A DNA stretch of 64,000 nt from PALSA-270 sp963770245 (GTDB lineage: Bacteria > Acidobacteriota > Terriglobia > Terriglobales > Acidobacteriaceae), in NCBI GenBank assembly GCA_963770245.1, contig CAVYOX010000008.1:558001-622000 (forward strand), in the 5' to 3' direction. How positions within the stretch are numbered: position 1 is the stretch's first letter; each line of letters opens with the position of its first letter. A program made the translations under genes and the position numbers. Below are positions 25,927 to 35,330 of this stretch, in pieces. The notes under the pieces are model-generated. The model saw nothing but the letters and a program-made list of their open reading frames with translations, was not told the DNA's origin and did no database searches.

Positions 25927-26810
25927 CGGTCATCGAAGCACGCGGCCTCCGCAAGGCTTTCGGTAAAACCATCGCGCTCGACGGCATCGATCTGCGGGTT
26001 GAAGACGGCCGCATCCTCGGACTGATTGGCCCGAACGGCGCGGGCAAGACCACTGCGCTGAACGCGATTCTCGGCCTCACCTCGTACCAGGGACAACTGA
26101 AAGTGCTCGGACGCGACCCCTGGACCGAGCGCGATCAGCTCATGTGCGATGTCTGCTTCATTGCGGATGTCGCGGTGCTGCCTCGGTGGATCAGGGTTTC
26201 GCAAGCGCTCGACTACGTCGCCGGCATCCATCCGCGATTCAACCGCGCGAAGGCCGAGGGCTTTCTCGGCAAGACCACCATCCGGCAGCGCAGCAAGGTG
26301 AGGGAATTGTCGAAGGGTATGGTAACCCAGCTGCACCTCGCGCTGGTCATGGCCATCGACGCGAGACTGCTGATTTTGGACGAGCCGACGCTTGGCCTGG
26401 ACCTCCTCTATCGCAAGCAGTTCTACGATTCGCTGCTGAACGATTACTACGACCGCAGCCGCACCATCATCGTCACGACGCATCAGGTGGAAGAGATCCA
26501 AAACGTCCTCACCGATGTCATGTTCATCAACGGCGGTCGAATCGTACTCAATTGCAGCATGGAAGAATTCGAGTCGCGATATCTGGAATTGATGGTGTAT
26601 GCCGAGCATCTCGCCCAGGCACGAGCGCTCAAGCCGATTCACGAACGCCAGATGCTCGGCCGCAGCATCTTGCTGTTCGATCATGTCGATCGTCACCAAC
26701 TCGATGGCTTTGGCGACCTGCGTACGCCGAGCATTGCCGACTTGTTTGTTGCCCTGTTGGGAAATCAGCTGGGCAACAAGGCGGGCGAGACCCAAGGAGC
26801 GGCCCTATGA
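25923..26810 (+). CDS. ABC transporter ATP-binding protein
   Basis: 295 residues. Walker A GPNGAGKTTALN, the signature region ELSKGMVTQLHLAL (a variant of LSGGQ, common in the exporter branch with a YtrA regulator), Walker B LLILDEPTLGLD and the switch His in TIIVTTHQVEEI are all present. The C-terminal extension of about 70 residues is also usual for this branch. It is coupled to the regulator (4-base overlap) and to the permease (4-base overlap). The family often exports peptides, antibiotics or envelope compounds; the substrate here is unknown. Confidence 0.9.
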   Translation: MTVIEARGLRKAFGKTIALDGIDLRVEDGRILGLIGPNGAGKTTALNAILGLTSYQGQLKVLGRDPWTERDQLMCDVCFIADVAVLPRWIRVSQALDYVAGIHPRFNRAKAEGFLGKTTIRQRSKVRELSKGMVTQLHLALVMAIDARLLILDEPTLGLDLLYRKQFYDSLLNDYYDRSRTIIVTTHQVEEIQNVLTDVMFINGGRIVLNCSMEEFESRYLELMVYAEHLAQARALKPIHERQMLGRSILLFDHVDRHQLDGFGDLRTPSIADLFVALLGNQLGNKAGETQGAAL

Positions 26811-27751
26811 ATTCTCCATCGAACGCACTGCGGGAGTCCTTCGACCCGCAGGTCGTCGCGCCCGCAGCCATGTCGGCGACCCGACCGATGTACTGGTCCG
26901 TGCGGCGCGAATTGTGGGAGAACCGTTCGATCTATGTCGCGCCGCTGGCCGCCGCCGCCGTCTTTATGCTCGGCTTCTTGATCAGCCTGATTTGGCTGCC
27001 GGGCCACATGCGCGCCACATCGGCGCTCGAGCCGGCGCGCCAGCGCATCGCGCTCGCCGAGACCTACAGCCACGCGGCGATGCTGCTGACCCTGACCGCG
27101 TTCCTCGTCGGGATTTTCTACTCGCTCGACGCTCTGCACGGGGAGCGTCGCGATCGCAGCATCCTGTTCTGGAAGTCGCTGCCGGTTTCGGATCTTACGA
27201 CCGTGCTATCGAAGGCGAGCATTCCTCTTGTGGTACTGCCGCTGCTCGTCTTCACGATCATCGTTACCATGCAGTGGATCATGCGACTGCTGGCCACCGC
27301 GGTCCTGCTGATGAGCGGTGGGGGTGCCGGGACGCTCTGGACCCAGTTGCCATTGTTCCAAATGGAACTAGTGAGTCTCTACGGACTGGCTGTGCTGGCG
27401 CTCTGGCATGCGCCAATCTACATGTGGCTGCTCTTGGTCTCAGGCTGGGCGCGCCGCGCGACGTTTTTATGGGCCGTGTTGCCGCCGCTCGCGATCGGCG
27501 TCTTCGAGAAGATCGCGTTCCACACTTCCTATTTCGGCTTGCTGCTCGAAGACCGAGTGTTTGGATTCGCTGCGGGCGCTTTCGACCTCAAGGACAAGAG
27601 TGGCGCCCCGATCGATCCGCATTTTATTCCGCTGGCACAACTCGCTCCGGGGAGGTTCCTGAGCAGCCCGGGTGTGTGGGTCGGGCTGATGGTCGCCGCG
27701 GCCTTGCTGGCCGCGGCGGTCCGCCTGCGCCGCTATCGGGAACCGATCTGA
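26807..27751 (+). CDS. ABC transporter permease
   Basis: 314 residues with about six hydrophobic helices (ENRSIYVAPLAAAAVFMLGFLISLIW; AAMLLTLTAFLVGIFYSLDALHGERRDRSILFWKSLPVSDLTTVLSKA; IPLVVLPLLVFTIIVTM; and three more). The cytoplasmic loop ERRDRSILFWKSLPVSD is the conserved coupling motif of ABC-2 type permeases. The start ATG overlaps the ATPase stop. It pairs with the preceding ATPase to make an ABC-2 exporter. Confidence 0.88.
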   Translation: MNSPSNALRESFDPQVVAPAAMSATRPMYWSVRRELWENRSIYVAPLAAAAVFMLGFLISLIWLPGHMRATSALEPARQRIALAETYSHAAMLLTLTAFLVGIFYSLDALHGERRDRSILFWKSLPVSDLTTVLSKASIPLVVLPLLVFTIIVTMQWIMRLLATAVLLMSGGGAGTLWTQLPLFQMELVSLYGLAVLALWHAPIYMWLLLVSGWARRATFLWAVLPPLAIGVFEKIAFHTSYFGLLLEDRVFGFAAGAFDLKDKSGAPIDPHFIPLAQLAPGRFLSSPGVWVGLMVAAALLAAAVRLRRYREPI

Positions 27752-27789
27752 TTCCCATTGATTCAAGAACCACATAAAGAGGAACGAGT

Positions 27790-28512
27790 ATGAACCCGCC
27801 TGTGATGATGGAACGGATTCGAGAAGTGCCCCTGCGTCCCGGCGCCAGGATTACAGGCGTCGTTTACCTGCTTTACTTTCTGACGGCGGTATTCGCCCAG
27901 TTCCTGGTACGAGGGCTCGTAGTGTCGGGCGACGCCGCGGCTACGGCGAACAACATCCTGGCGCACCAGCCTTTATATCGGTTGGGTTTGGCAACCGCCC
28001 TGGTCGCGACCGCGTGCTATGTCGCGGTGACGGCTCTCTTCTATGAATTGTTTAAGCCCGTGAATCGAAGTCTCTCTTTCCTCGCGGCGTTTTTCAGCCT
28101 CCTCGGATGCGCCATCCAGGCTTTCGGTGGCCTCTTGCAACTCGCCCCCTTAGTCGTTTTGGGAGGAGGCCAGTACTTGAGCGTATTCCAGGCGGAACAG
28201 TTGCGGGCCCTAGCGCTGATGTTTCTCGACCTGAATGCTCAAGCCGTCAGCACCTCCCTGGTATTTTTCGGATTCTATTGCCTCCTGATCGGGTACCTCA
28301 TTCTTAGGTCCTCCTTCCTGCCTCGAATTCTGGGCGTGCCGATGGCAATCGCGGGTTTCGGTTGGCTGACCTTTCTGTCGCCGCCGCTTGCCGGGTATCT
28401 GTCGCCCTATATTCTGGTCCTCGGCTTCCTCGCGGAGCTATCGCTTTGTCTGTGGCTCCTCGTGATCGGCGTGAACGTTTCACGATGGAAGCAGCAGGCC
28501 GGCGCAGCATGA
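27790..28512 (+). CDS. DUF4386 family membrane protein (paralogue 1)
   Basis: 240 residues with six to seven hydrophobic helices. DUF4386 features are seen: ARITGVVYLLYFLTAVFAQFLVRG near the N-terminus, YFELFKPVNRSLSFLAAFFSLLG-like loop, GFYCLLIGYLILRSSFLPRILGVPMAIAGFGWL and the end LAELSLCLWLLVIGVNVSRWK. The leader GAGGAACGAGT before the ATG is identical to that of the next gene, pointing to a tandem duplication. The function is unknown; the position makes it part of the ABC operon. Confidence 0.85.
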   Translation: MNPPVMMERIREVPLRPGARITGVVYLLYFLTAVFAQFLVRGLVVSGDAAATANNILAHQPLYRLGLATALVATACYVAVTALFYELFKPVNRSLSFLAAFFSLLGCAIQAFGGLLQLAPLVVLGGGQYLSVFQAEQLRALALMFLDLNAQAVSTSLVFFGFYCLLIGYLILRSSFLPRILGVPMAIAGFGWLTFLSPPLAGYLSPYILVLGFLAELSLCLWLLVIGVNVSRWKQQAGAA

Positions 28513-28612
28513 GAGCAGCCATCGATGACCTTCGCCGTGCGGCCACGCCTTCATCCGGAAAGCGATTTGGCTCGCGCGCAATTGGTTCGATCGCGCAGTA
28601 GGAGGAACGAGT

Positions 28613-29215
28613 ATGAGCGCTCGAGTAATGATGAAACGGATTCGAGAAGCGTCGCCGCGTCTGAAGGCCAGGCTTGCCGGTGTCCTTCTCTTGCTCAGCG
28701 TACTAATGGCTGCGTTTAACGAGTTCTTCGTTCGCGGCAGGCTGGGCTCGGCAGTCGACCTGGCAGCCGACCTCATCGAGGTCTCGGGCATGGTCGTTGT
28801 GACCCTGCTCCTCTATTACCTCCTTAAACCGGTGGAGAGGAGCCTCTCTCTGCTCGCGGCGTCCAGCAACCTCGTGGGAGGCGCCTTCGAGGCTCTTCGA
28901 TGGACTCCTCGGGGCGTCGACATCGGCATAGTATTTCACGGGTTTTATTGCCTTCTGATCGGCTACCTCATGTGGAGGTCGGCCTTTCTGCCTCGAATTC
29001 TGGGCGCGCTCGTGGCGTTTGCCGGTTTAGCTTGGCTGACCTTTCTATCACCGCCGCTCGCAAACTATCTGTCCCCCTACAATCTGGCCTCCGGTCTGGT
29101 CGGGGAGGCCTCGCTGATGTTATGGCTGCTCGTGATGGGGGTGAACCTTCAGCGATGGAAGGAGAAGGCGAGCGCAACGGAGGATTGGCGAGGGCAGCGC
29201 AGCGCCGAACCTTGA
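28613..29215 (+). CDS. DUF4386 family membrane protein (paralogue 2, shorter)
   Basis: 200 residues, clearly related to the preceding gene (GFYCLLIGYLMWRSAFLPRILGALVAFAGLAWLTFLSPPLANYLSPYNL), but missing about 40 residues of the central hydrophobic region. Leader AGGAGGAACGAGT precedes the ATG. It is probably the last gene of the operon that starts at 24954. Confidence 0.85.
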   Translation: MSARVMMKRIREASPRLKARLAGVLLLLSVLMAAFNEFFVRGRLGSAVDLAADLIEVSGMVVVTLLLYYLLKPVERSLSLLAASSNLVGGAFEALRWTPRGVDIGIVFHGFYCLLIGYLMWRSAFLPRILGALVAFAGLAWLTFLSPPLANYLSPYNLASGLVGEASLMLWLLVMGVNLQRWKEKASATEDWRGQRSAEP

Positions 29216-29345
29216 TCAATGGCTTGCGTGAGCAGGACGACCGAAATTCATTGCTGCCCGGGTGAAACCAGGGTTCACGAGCGCCTTGAATTTGTGCAGG
29301 CGTGGGAGGTTCGCTGAGTTTTCTGCGGAAGCGCGACTGAGCGGA

Positions 29346-31362
29346 CTACTTCTGCGCTTCGATCGGCCCGGGCAAGGCATAGAAGTCAATCTGGGTTTCT
29401 CTCAGGACCGCGAGTTGATCGCCGTTCGGGGAAAGGGCGAAAGTTTGCCATGACGGCACGGGCGAAGGAATATCGACGGCAAACAATCGGCGGCCATTTC
29501 CGGCGCGGTAAACGCCAACATACTCACTCAGCAGGTCGGTGGCATGGAAGACTGCATCGTCGACCGTCGGGTTGGTTGCTGTGGCCACCCGAATTGCAAA
29601 CAGGCCGCTGGCCGGGCTGCCCGCCGCCGTGTGCTCTAACTCTGTCGAAGGAGACCAGCCTTTCAACACGGGTTTCCCATCCGGCTGCAGCGTGCGATAC
29701 CACTTCCCAGAGCCCTGCCGATCACAGCCGACGACAAACAGCAGATCGGGCGGCAAGCTCGTCATCTCGGGCCGACAAGTGGAAGTGACCTGGGCGACAA
29801 CACGCCTCTCCCCGCTCCAGGAGTACTCGACAATGCGCCAGCGATCTTTGCCGATGGTGGGAAACCCGGACTTCGCCCGTATCCAAAAGGATGGGAGGAG
29901 CTTCATTCGAAGACCGGGTCACGGTGGCCAGTGTGCGGAAGTCAGAATCGAGCACCTTCACTTTCACATCCTCTTCCGGTTCGCGGTTTTCGGCTTCCTC
30001 CAGCTGGTGGTGGATCGCCGGGGTATGGCGCTCCTCGATAACCCCGACCACAATGTAGCTGCCGGAGGGCGAGACCTCGACATAAGCCAGCGGCCCCTCC
30101 AGTAAAATCTCATGCTCCAATCTTAGCCTCGGGCCATACATGCGCAATTCCCTGCCCGAATGGATGAGCACGCCGTCGTGTCCGATTGGCCACAAATAGC
30201 GCCTCATATCAGCAATGCGCCAATCAACCACCGTCTCGACCTTCATCGTCGCCAGGTTGATCACGGCGCCGCGAACGATGCGTAGGGTGCTGAAGGAACC
30301 TTCCAGGCCAACCCGCGGCACCAACTGATGGCGGTTGAAGGTGAAAAAGAGTTCGTCGGATCCTAAATACGCAAGGGCGGCGTCGTAATCAAAACCCATC
30401 ATCTCCCGGACAGGGCGGGACGGGTATCCTAGTTCCTTGACCGATAAAGTTGCGCTGGCTTTGGTCGTGCCCGACTTCGCTTCGGCGCTCGCGAGCGCCA
30501 TGCTGCACTGCGGAGGAGTGCAAATCTCCGTTTCATCTGAAAGCTGGTTCTGATCCGATGGTGTCGCGGCAGGCGGGGAGGGCATAGAAGAAGGAATAGA
30601 AACTGAGTCAGAAGTCGCGGCGCTCGCTACTGTAGCTGCCAAGGTTTGCCCTTTCAGGCTGGGCACGAGCACCAGCTGTGTGCCCGCTTCGAGCCGCACG
30701 TTGCGCTTGGCATCCGTCAGCACCGAGCTCCCCTCCGGACCGCTTCCGACGCTCAGTTTCAGGCTGCCCATGCCAATGACTTGGCCCGGTAACACCGCCT
30801 TGGGCGCTTTGAACCGAGGCGGTTCAACGTAGGCGGTTGCGGCAGCTGCGAAGACACTCCTCATGCCGCTCCCGCTGCCCCCGGAGCCGCCGGACCCGGC
30901 GTTTGCTCCGCCGCCGAGGCCCAACCCCACAGCTTCGCTCAGCGGCTGGCTCTGCTGCCCCTCGTACAGGTCGGCATCACGAGGATCTGACGCTAGCAGC
31001 GCGCTGACCGTCAAAGGAAACGCCTTCATCGCCCGTCCGCCGCATTCGGCGGTTTCAAACAGCACAGCAATCTCTGAATTCTTCGCGGTTTTTGAGCGCT
31101 CACTCGCAGCGACGATCCGGCCCCGGAGAACCGATCCCTTGCGCAGGGCGCAATCCGCGCTCTTCCACTCAACCGCGACCTTGGCCAAAACAGAATCGCC
31201 CGGTTTAATCCGGCCGGCTTCGAGCGGTCTGACCAATTCAGCCTGAACCGGAGCGCGGTTCGGCGGGGTGGGCGGTGCGGCATAAGCCGCGGGACACAAC
31301 AAGGCTGCCGCCGATGCCAGCATGAGAAATCGTTTACCTGGAGCCCCCAGACCAGAGTTCAT
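29346..31362 (-). pseudogene. secreted hypothetical protein with a C-terminal propeller-like region, split by a frameshift near 29864-29872
   Basis: Reading starts at the ATG at 31362 (AAGGAG upstream; signal peptide ending AAYA). The first 500 or so codons are continuous, with repeated beta-rich segments: LRKGSVLRGRIVAAS, LPGQVIGMGSLKLSVG, and later LGSDELFFTFNRHQLVP and SPSGSYIVVG. After ILLDTGEV the frame shifts: the other frame continues GFPTIGKDRWRIVEYSW, LLFVVGCDRQG and ends TFALSPNGDQLAVLRETQIDFYAL. Together they make a protein of about 671 residues. One inserted C in the CCGGG run would explain it; it could be a sequencing error. No family is recognised. Confidence 0.72.
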
Positions 31363-31442
31363 GATGCTCCTTGAGCTCGACCGAAGTCGTGCCCCGGGCT
31401 CATTGTACGTCCTGCACCTCGCCCGAGGTAGAGGGGACTGGG

Positions 31443-32357
31443 CTAATCATTTGAGCCCGCGAGGACGCTTTCCACTAGGTCTCCCAGTTGCTCGGCGGTG
31501 AAATCGTTTCCTTCGAGATTCGCGGCTAGTTTTCCATGGCGATCGATGATCACGGTGTGAAAGGAGTGAACAAACAACGCCTCATCCGGATAGAAACTCA
31601 TATCAAAGTTCCTGGCTAGCTGCTGGATATCGGGCAAAGGTCCGGTGAGAAAGTGCCAGGCGCTCGGGTCGGCTTTCCAGATGCGGGCGTAGTCTGCCAA
31701 AGCGTCGGGCTGATCATGGGTGGGATCAATGACCACGGTCAGCAGCACCAGGTCCCCGCCCATGCGCTTCTTGAATCGCGCCTGCAGTTGCCCGAAATTA
31801 TTGGACATGCGGAAGCAATAGTTAGGAAAAGGACAGCGCGTATAAACAAAAGTTACCGCCACCACCTTGCCGGCGAGGTCGGAAAGAGTGACCCGCTTGC
31901 GCTTCTGATCGGTGAGCGAGAACTCGGGTACCCGCTGGCCGACGGCCAGAGGGCGGGCCGCGGGCGAGGGTGAAGCCATGAGGTTCTCGAGGAGCTTCAG
32001 GCGGCGGGCGGCGGTCGGATCGAGCTCCAGGCTGTCGAAGGGACGAGCATGAACGTCGTCGGCGTAGAACGAATCCTTCTCCTCGACCAAGGTGAATGCG
32101 ACTCTCGCGCCCGGGTGTAGACCATCGAGCGCTTTGGGGTTCCGCACCGCAAAAGACATCACCATGGCGTCCATGTGGCCGGGAATGCTCTCGCACGAGA
32201 CCGTCATGGTGTGATGGGAACGGTCCAGTTTCAGCAAAATGCCGGTCACGTCATACTTCTCTGCTGCCCGGCCATAAGCGATCATGAGCGACAATACGGC
32301 GATCAGGAAGAGGCCACGCCTCATCCAGCACGCATCTGTCTGGAAGATGGTCGTCAT
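31443..32357 (-). CDS. SCO1/SenC-like thioredoxin-fold protein with an N-terminal CusF-like copper domain
   Basis: 304 residues. After a signal peptide (ending GRAAE) a CusF-like domain follows: DVTGILLKLDRSHHTMTVSCESIPGHMDAMVMSFAVRNP and HPGARVAFTLVE, with Met/His residues suited to Cu(I). Then a SCO domain: VPEFSLTDQKRKRVTLSDLAGKVVAVTFVYTRCPFPNYC with two Cys five residues apart, LTVVIDPTHDQPDALADYA and the conserved His in ALFVHSFHTVIIDRHGK. The SCO family delivers copper to cytochrome oxidase or acts in redox. The ATG lies one base after the stop of the upstream gene (32359-34992), so translation is probably coupled. Confidence 0.9.
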   Translation of the reverse strand: MTTIFQTDACWMRRGLFLIAVLSLMIAYGRAAEKYDVTGILLKLDRSHHTMTVSCESIPGHMDAMVMSFAVRNPKALDGLHPGARVAFTLVEEKDSFYADDVHARPFDSLELDPTAARRLKLLENLMASPSPAARPLAVGQRVPEFSLTDQKRKRVTLSDLAGKVVAVTFVYTRCPFPNYCFRMSNNFGQLQARFKKRMGGDLVLLTVVIDPTHDQPDALADYARIWKADPSAWHFLTGPLPDIQQLARNFDMSFYPDEALFVHSFHTVIIDRHGKLAANLEGNDFTAEQLGDLVESVLAGSND

Positions 32358-32358
32358 G

Positions 32359-34992
32359 CTATTTGGCCGGACTGGCATTCTCCGCGGCGGGCTTTGGCAA
32401 CAGTGTCCGGTCGCGATTCGCGCCCCCTAAGCGGAAAGGGTGCCGCTCCAATTTGCTGTAATCCTTGGCGAACTCCTTGATCTCGATAAATTGATTCTTG
32501 CCCGGGTTGGCGAAGTGCTGGCGGGTGTTGCTCGCGGGCCACCAGATTTCCAAGTCTAGAATCCGCGCCGATTTTCCTAACCCGATGTGCTCGGCCAGAG
32601 GCGAAGCCCCAAAGGAACCTCCACTGCCAATGGTGCGATAAATCGATCGTTGCCCGGCCCCTTCGTTTTCGACGACTACTTGAATGCGCGCCCCAATCGC
32701 TGCCCGGTTGCTCTTGACTCCGACCAGATGCACGCTGATCCAATCATTGCCGTTGCCGGGATTTTCGAAGAGGCGGAAGGCGTGCGCATCTCCGGGAACT
32801 GCGCCACCAACTTCTTCTAGCAGATCCTCGTCTCCGTCGTTGTCGATGTCGGCAAAGGCCACGCCGTGTCCTTTGTGCAGTTCGCCAGTGCCGGAAGAAG
32901 CCGTGACATCGACGAAGTACTTACCGTCGTGATTGCGCAACAACACGTTTGGAAGCAAGGAGCCGTAGGTTGGGTTCCCGGTGCCGAGGTAGATGTCCAG
33001 ATATCCGTCGTTATCAATATCGCCGAAGTTGGCGCCCATGGGCATAAAGACTTTATCCAGGCCAACTTCCCGGGTGACGTCCTTGAAAGTGCCGTCCCCC
33101 ATGTTCTTGTAAAGCTTGAGGGTTTCCGCGTTCGGCGGAAGGCCGAGGTAACTGCGTATGGACTCATCTACGGAAACGTAATAACTGGTGACAAATAAGT
33201 CCGGCCAGCCGTCATTGTCGTAATCGAAGAACCAGGCTGCGAAGCTTTGCCAGGGTTTTTGGACGCCCGCCTCGAGCGCCACCTCGGTGAAAGTTCGATT
33301 GTGATTGTTGTGGTAAAGGAAGTGGTCGCCGTTGAGATTCGAAACATAGAAGTCCACGTATCCGTCGTTGTCGTAGTCGGCGGCCACTACGGATTTCGTG
33401 AAGGCAATCCGGTCCACTCCCGCGGCATGCGAGATATCTTCAAAAGTGCCGTTCCCATTGTTGCGGAAAAGCTGGAGGGGGCCGTTTTCATTGCCTACAA
33501 TCAGGTCCAGAAAACCGTCATTGTCAATGTCGGCCCAGACCGCAGTTTGCGTGCTGGTGGCAGGCTCCGCCAGTCCGGCGGCCGCGGTGACGTCCGTGAA
33601 AGTGCCATCGCAATTATTGCGCAGCAAAGATTTGCGCTGCGGAAATTCCCAGGCTCCCCGCAATACCAGAATGTCCATGCAGCCATCATTGTTATAGTCG
33701 GCCTGAAGCATATTCAGGCCGCCCAGCTGGTTTGCCAGCCCCGCCTGCAAAGTGTGGTCGGTAAATGTGCCGTCGCCGTTATTGTGGAAAAAATGCATGG
33801 GCGCGCATTGATCGTAGTCGGAGAGGACGATATCGAGAAGGCCGTTGTTTTCAAAGTCGTCCACAATGAGGCCTCCGGACTCGTCATAGGTATTGATGCC
33901 CGCGGCCGGCGCCACATCTACGAAACGCCCTACATTTTCCCGGGATGCAAACACCGAAGGCGGAATTAAGTAGTTTTGTGGAACCTGGTCGGGATAGCCG
34001 CCGAGCGTCATGTAAGCCAGGTTGAGGAGCCATCTTGCGTCGAGCGCCTCGGGCTTGCGCACGAGATATTTCAGGAAATACTCAATCGCTTTTTCAGAGT
34101 CGCCAGCCTTCTGATAGCGGATGCTCGAACGCGGTGGGAAAATGCAACGATCCCCAGGGTGCCGGTAGGCATCGTTTTCCATTTCGGATTTGTGCAGGTA
34201 GGCGACGCCCAGCACTTCTTCCAGTTCCGGCATGGCCCCAGGCAGCTGCGCCGTGGCAATCTGATAGGCGGCTTGCCACTCGTCAACCGCCTTATCCATA
34301 ACTCCTTTGTAGGCATAAAGATTCGCCAGAGCATAGTGCGTCTCGATTTGATCAAGCGGAGTCCCTTGCGGCGAGCCCTCAGAGCTCACCGACAGCTGGT
34401 TCTTCTCCAGTTCGTCGATGATGGTGGAAAGAGACTTCCTGCGAATCTCACACAGCTGCTCGAGGTCTTGACTCCAGCCCTCAGGTTTCGAAAAGCTGCG
34501 GAAGGCCAGGTCGGCCTCCCCCTTACCGCCCACGCTCGGTCCATAGCGAATACTGCCGGTGGCGGCTAGCGGAAGAATCCGTTGTGAGTTCGAGCTTTCC
34601 GGCTGGACGGAATCCCCCGCGCCGAGAACCCTCAAAATGGCATAGCCCGACGGGAGTTTGATGATTCCGGAAGTTCCTCCCGGCTTCAGTCCCTGCAGCG
34701 CGGCGCGCAATTCAGCGCGCAGGGTTGCCGGATCGATCTTTCCCATGTAACCGCCCTCACTGGCCGTGGCGTCGGTCGATTTCGCCTGCGCCAGGATGGC
34801 GAAGTCTTCGCCTTTGGTAAGGCGATCGAGGATTTGCTGCGCTTCCGACTCCGTGCCGACGACGATAATGCGTAGGCCGATCGAGGAGGGGGAGTCGGTT
34901 TGGGCTCGAACAAAAGCGGGGGCGAAAAGTGCCGAGAGGAGCACGGCGAGCGTCGCAACTTCGGCGGCCAGGGGCTCGAAGCGAGAAGGCAT
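32359..34992 (-). CDS. secreted PpiC-TPR-FG-GAP-ASPIC/UnbV protein (CRTAC1-like)
   Basis: 877 residues from the ATG at 34992 (a TTG at 35040 would lengthen it). Residues 1-30 form a signal peptide. A parvulin/PpiC-like domain follows at about 36-125: AQQILDRLTKGEDFAILA, GGYMGKIDPATLR, KLPSGYAILRVL. Helical TPR-like repeats lie at about 195-345 (HYALANLYAYKGVMDKAVDEW). FG-GAP beta-propeller repeats of the 'NNGNGTFEDIS' and 'YDNDGYVDFYVSN' type span about 360-725, and the ASPIC/UnbV end (VHLVGVKSNRAAIGARI, SGGSFGASPLAEHIGLGK, IWWPASNTRQ) is at 750-835. Fusing a prolyl isomerase domain to a CRTAC1 body is unusual. It is coupled to the SCO-like gene. Confidence 0.88.
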   Translation of the reverse strand: MPSRFEPLAAEVATLAVLLSALFAPAFVRAQTDSPSSIGLRIIVVGTESEAQQILDRLTKGEDFAILAQAKSTDATASEGGYMGKIDPATLRAELRAALQGLKPGGTSGIIKLPSGYAILRVLGAGDSVQPESSNSQRILPLAATGSIRYGPSVGGKGEADLAFRSFSKPEGWSQDLEQLCEIRRKSLSTIIDELEKNQLSVSSEGSPQGTPLDQIETHYALANLYAYKGVMDKAVDEWQAAYQIATAQLPGAMPELEEVLGVAYLHKSEMENDAYRHPGDRCIFPPRSSIRYQKAGDSEKAIEYFLKYLVRKPEALDARWLLNLAYMTLGGYPDQVPQNYLIPPSVFASRENVGRFVDVAPAAGINTYDESGGLIVDDFENNGLLDIVLSDYDQCAPMHFFHNNGDGTFTDHTLQAGLANQLGGLNMLQADYNNDGCMDILVLRGAWEFPQRKSLLRNNCDGTFTDVTAAAGLAEPATSTQTAVWADIDNDGFLDLIVGNENGPLQLFRNNGNGTFEDISHAAGVDRIAFTKSVVAADYDNDGYVDFYVSNLNGDHFLYHNNHNRTFTEVALEAGVQKPWQSFAAWFFDYDNDGWPDLFVTSYYVSVDESIRSYLGLPPNAETLKLYKNMGDGTFKDVTREVGLDKVFMPMGANFGDIDNDGYLDIYLGTGNPTYGSLLPNVLLRNHDGKYFVDVTASSGTGELHKGHGVAFADIDNDGDEDLLEEVGGAVPGDAHAFRLFENPGNGNDWISVHLVGVKSNRAAIGARIQVVVENEGAGQRSIYRTIGSGGSFGASPLAEHIGLGKSARILDLEIWWPASNTRQHFANPGKNQFIEIKEFAKDYSKLERHPFRLGGANRDRTLLPKPAAENASPAK

Positions 34993-35330
34993 ACACGTGT
35001 TCAATCGAAGTCCCACGGTATCCCTGCCAGGCTCCGACAAACATCGCCGCCCATAAAGAACCGCCGCCCCGCGCGCCCGCAGCTCCGGCTGGGGAAACTA
35101 TAGCATGCCCGAGTAAATGACTCTTTCGTTGGTTCGCTGGCATAAGCCGGCCCAAACTGGGGTTCGCAGTGGCCGAAGGGAAAGCCTACCGCCGTGTTAG
35201 CACGGCAAGACGTTCGCCTCCGGGAACTCTGTGCACGCCGGCTTGGCGGGTATTCCGGGCCAACTGAAATGGTGCCCGAAGGTGATATCGTAGCCACGCG
35301 GCTCGACATGGCCGTAACTCCAGGAAATTC

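Noticed and set aside
33247..33969. Plus-strand open frame of 240 codons opposite the PpiC-CRTAC1 gene
   Set aside because: Shadow of the FG-GAP repeats on the other strand.
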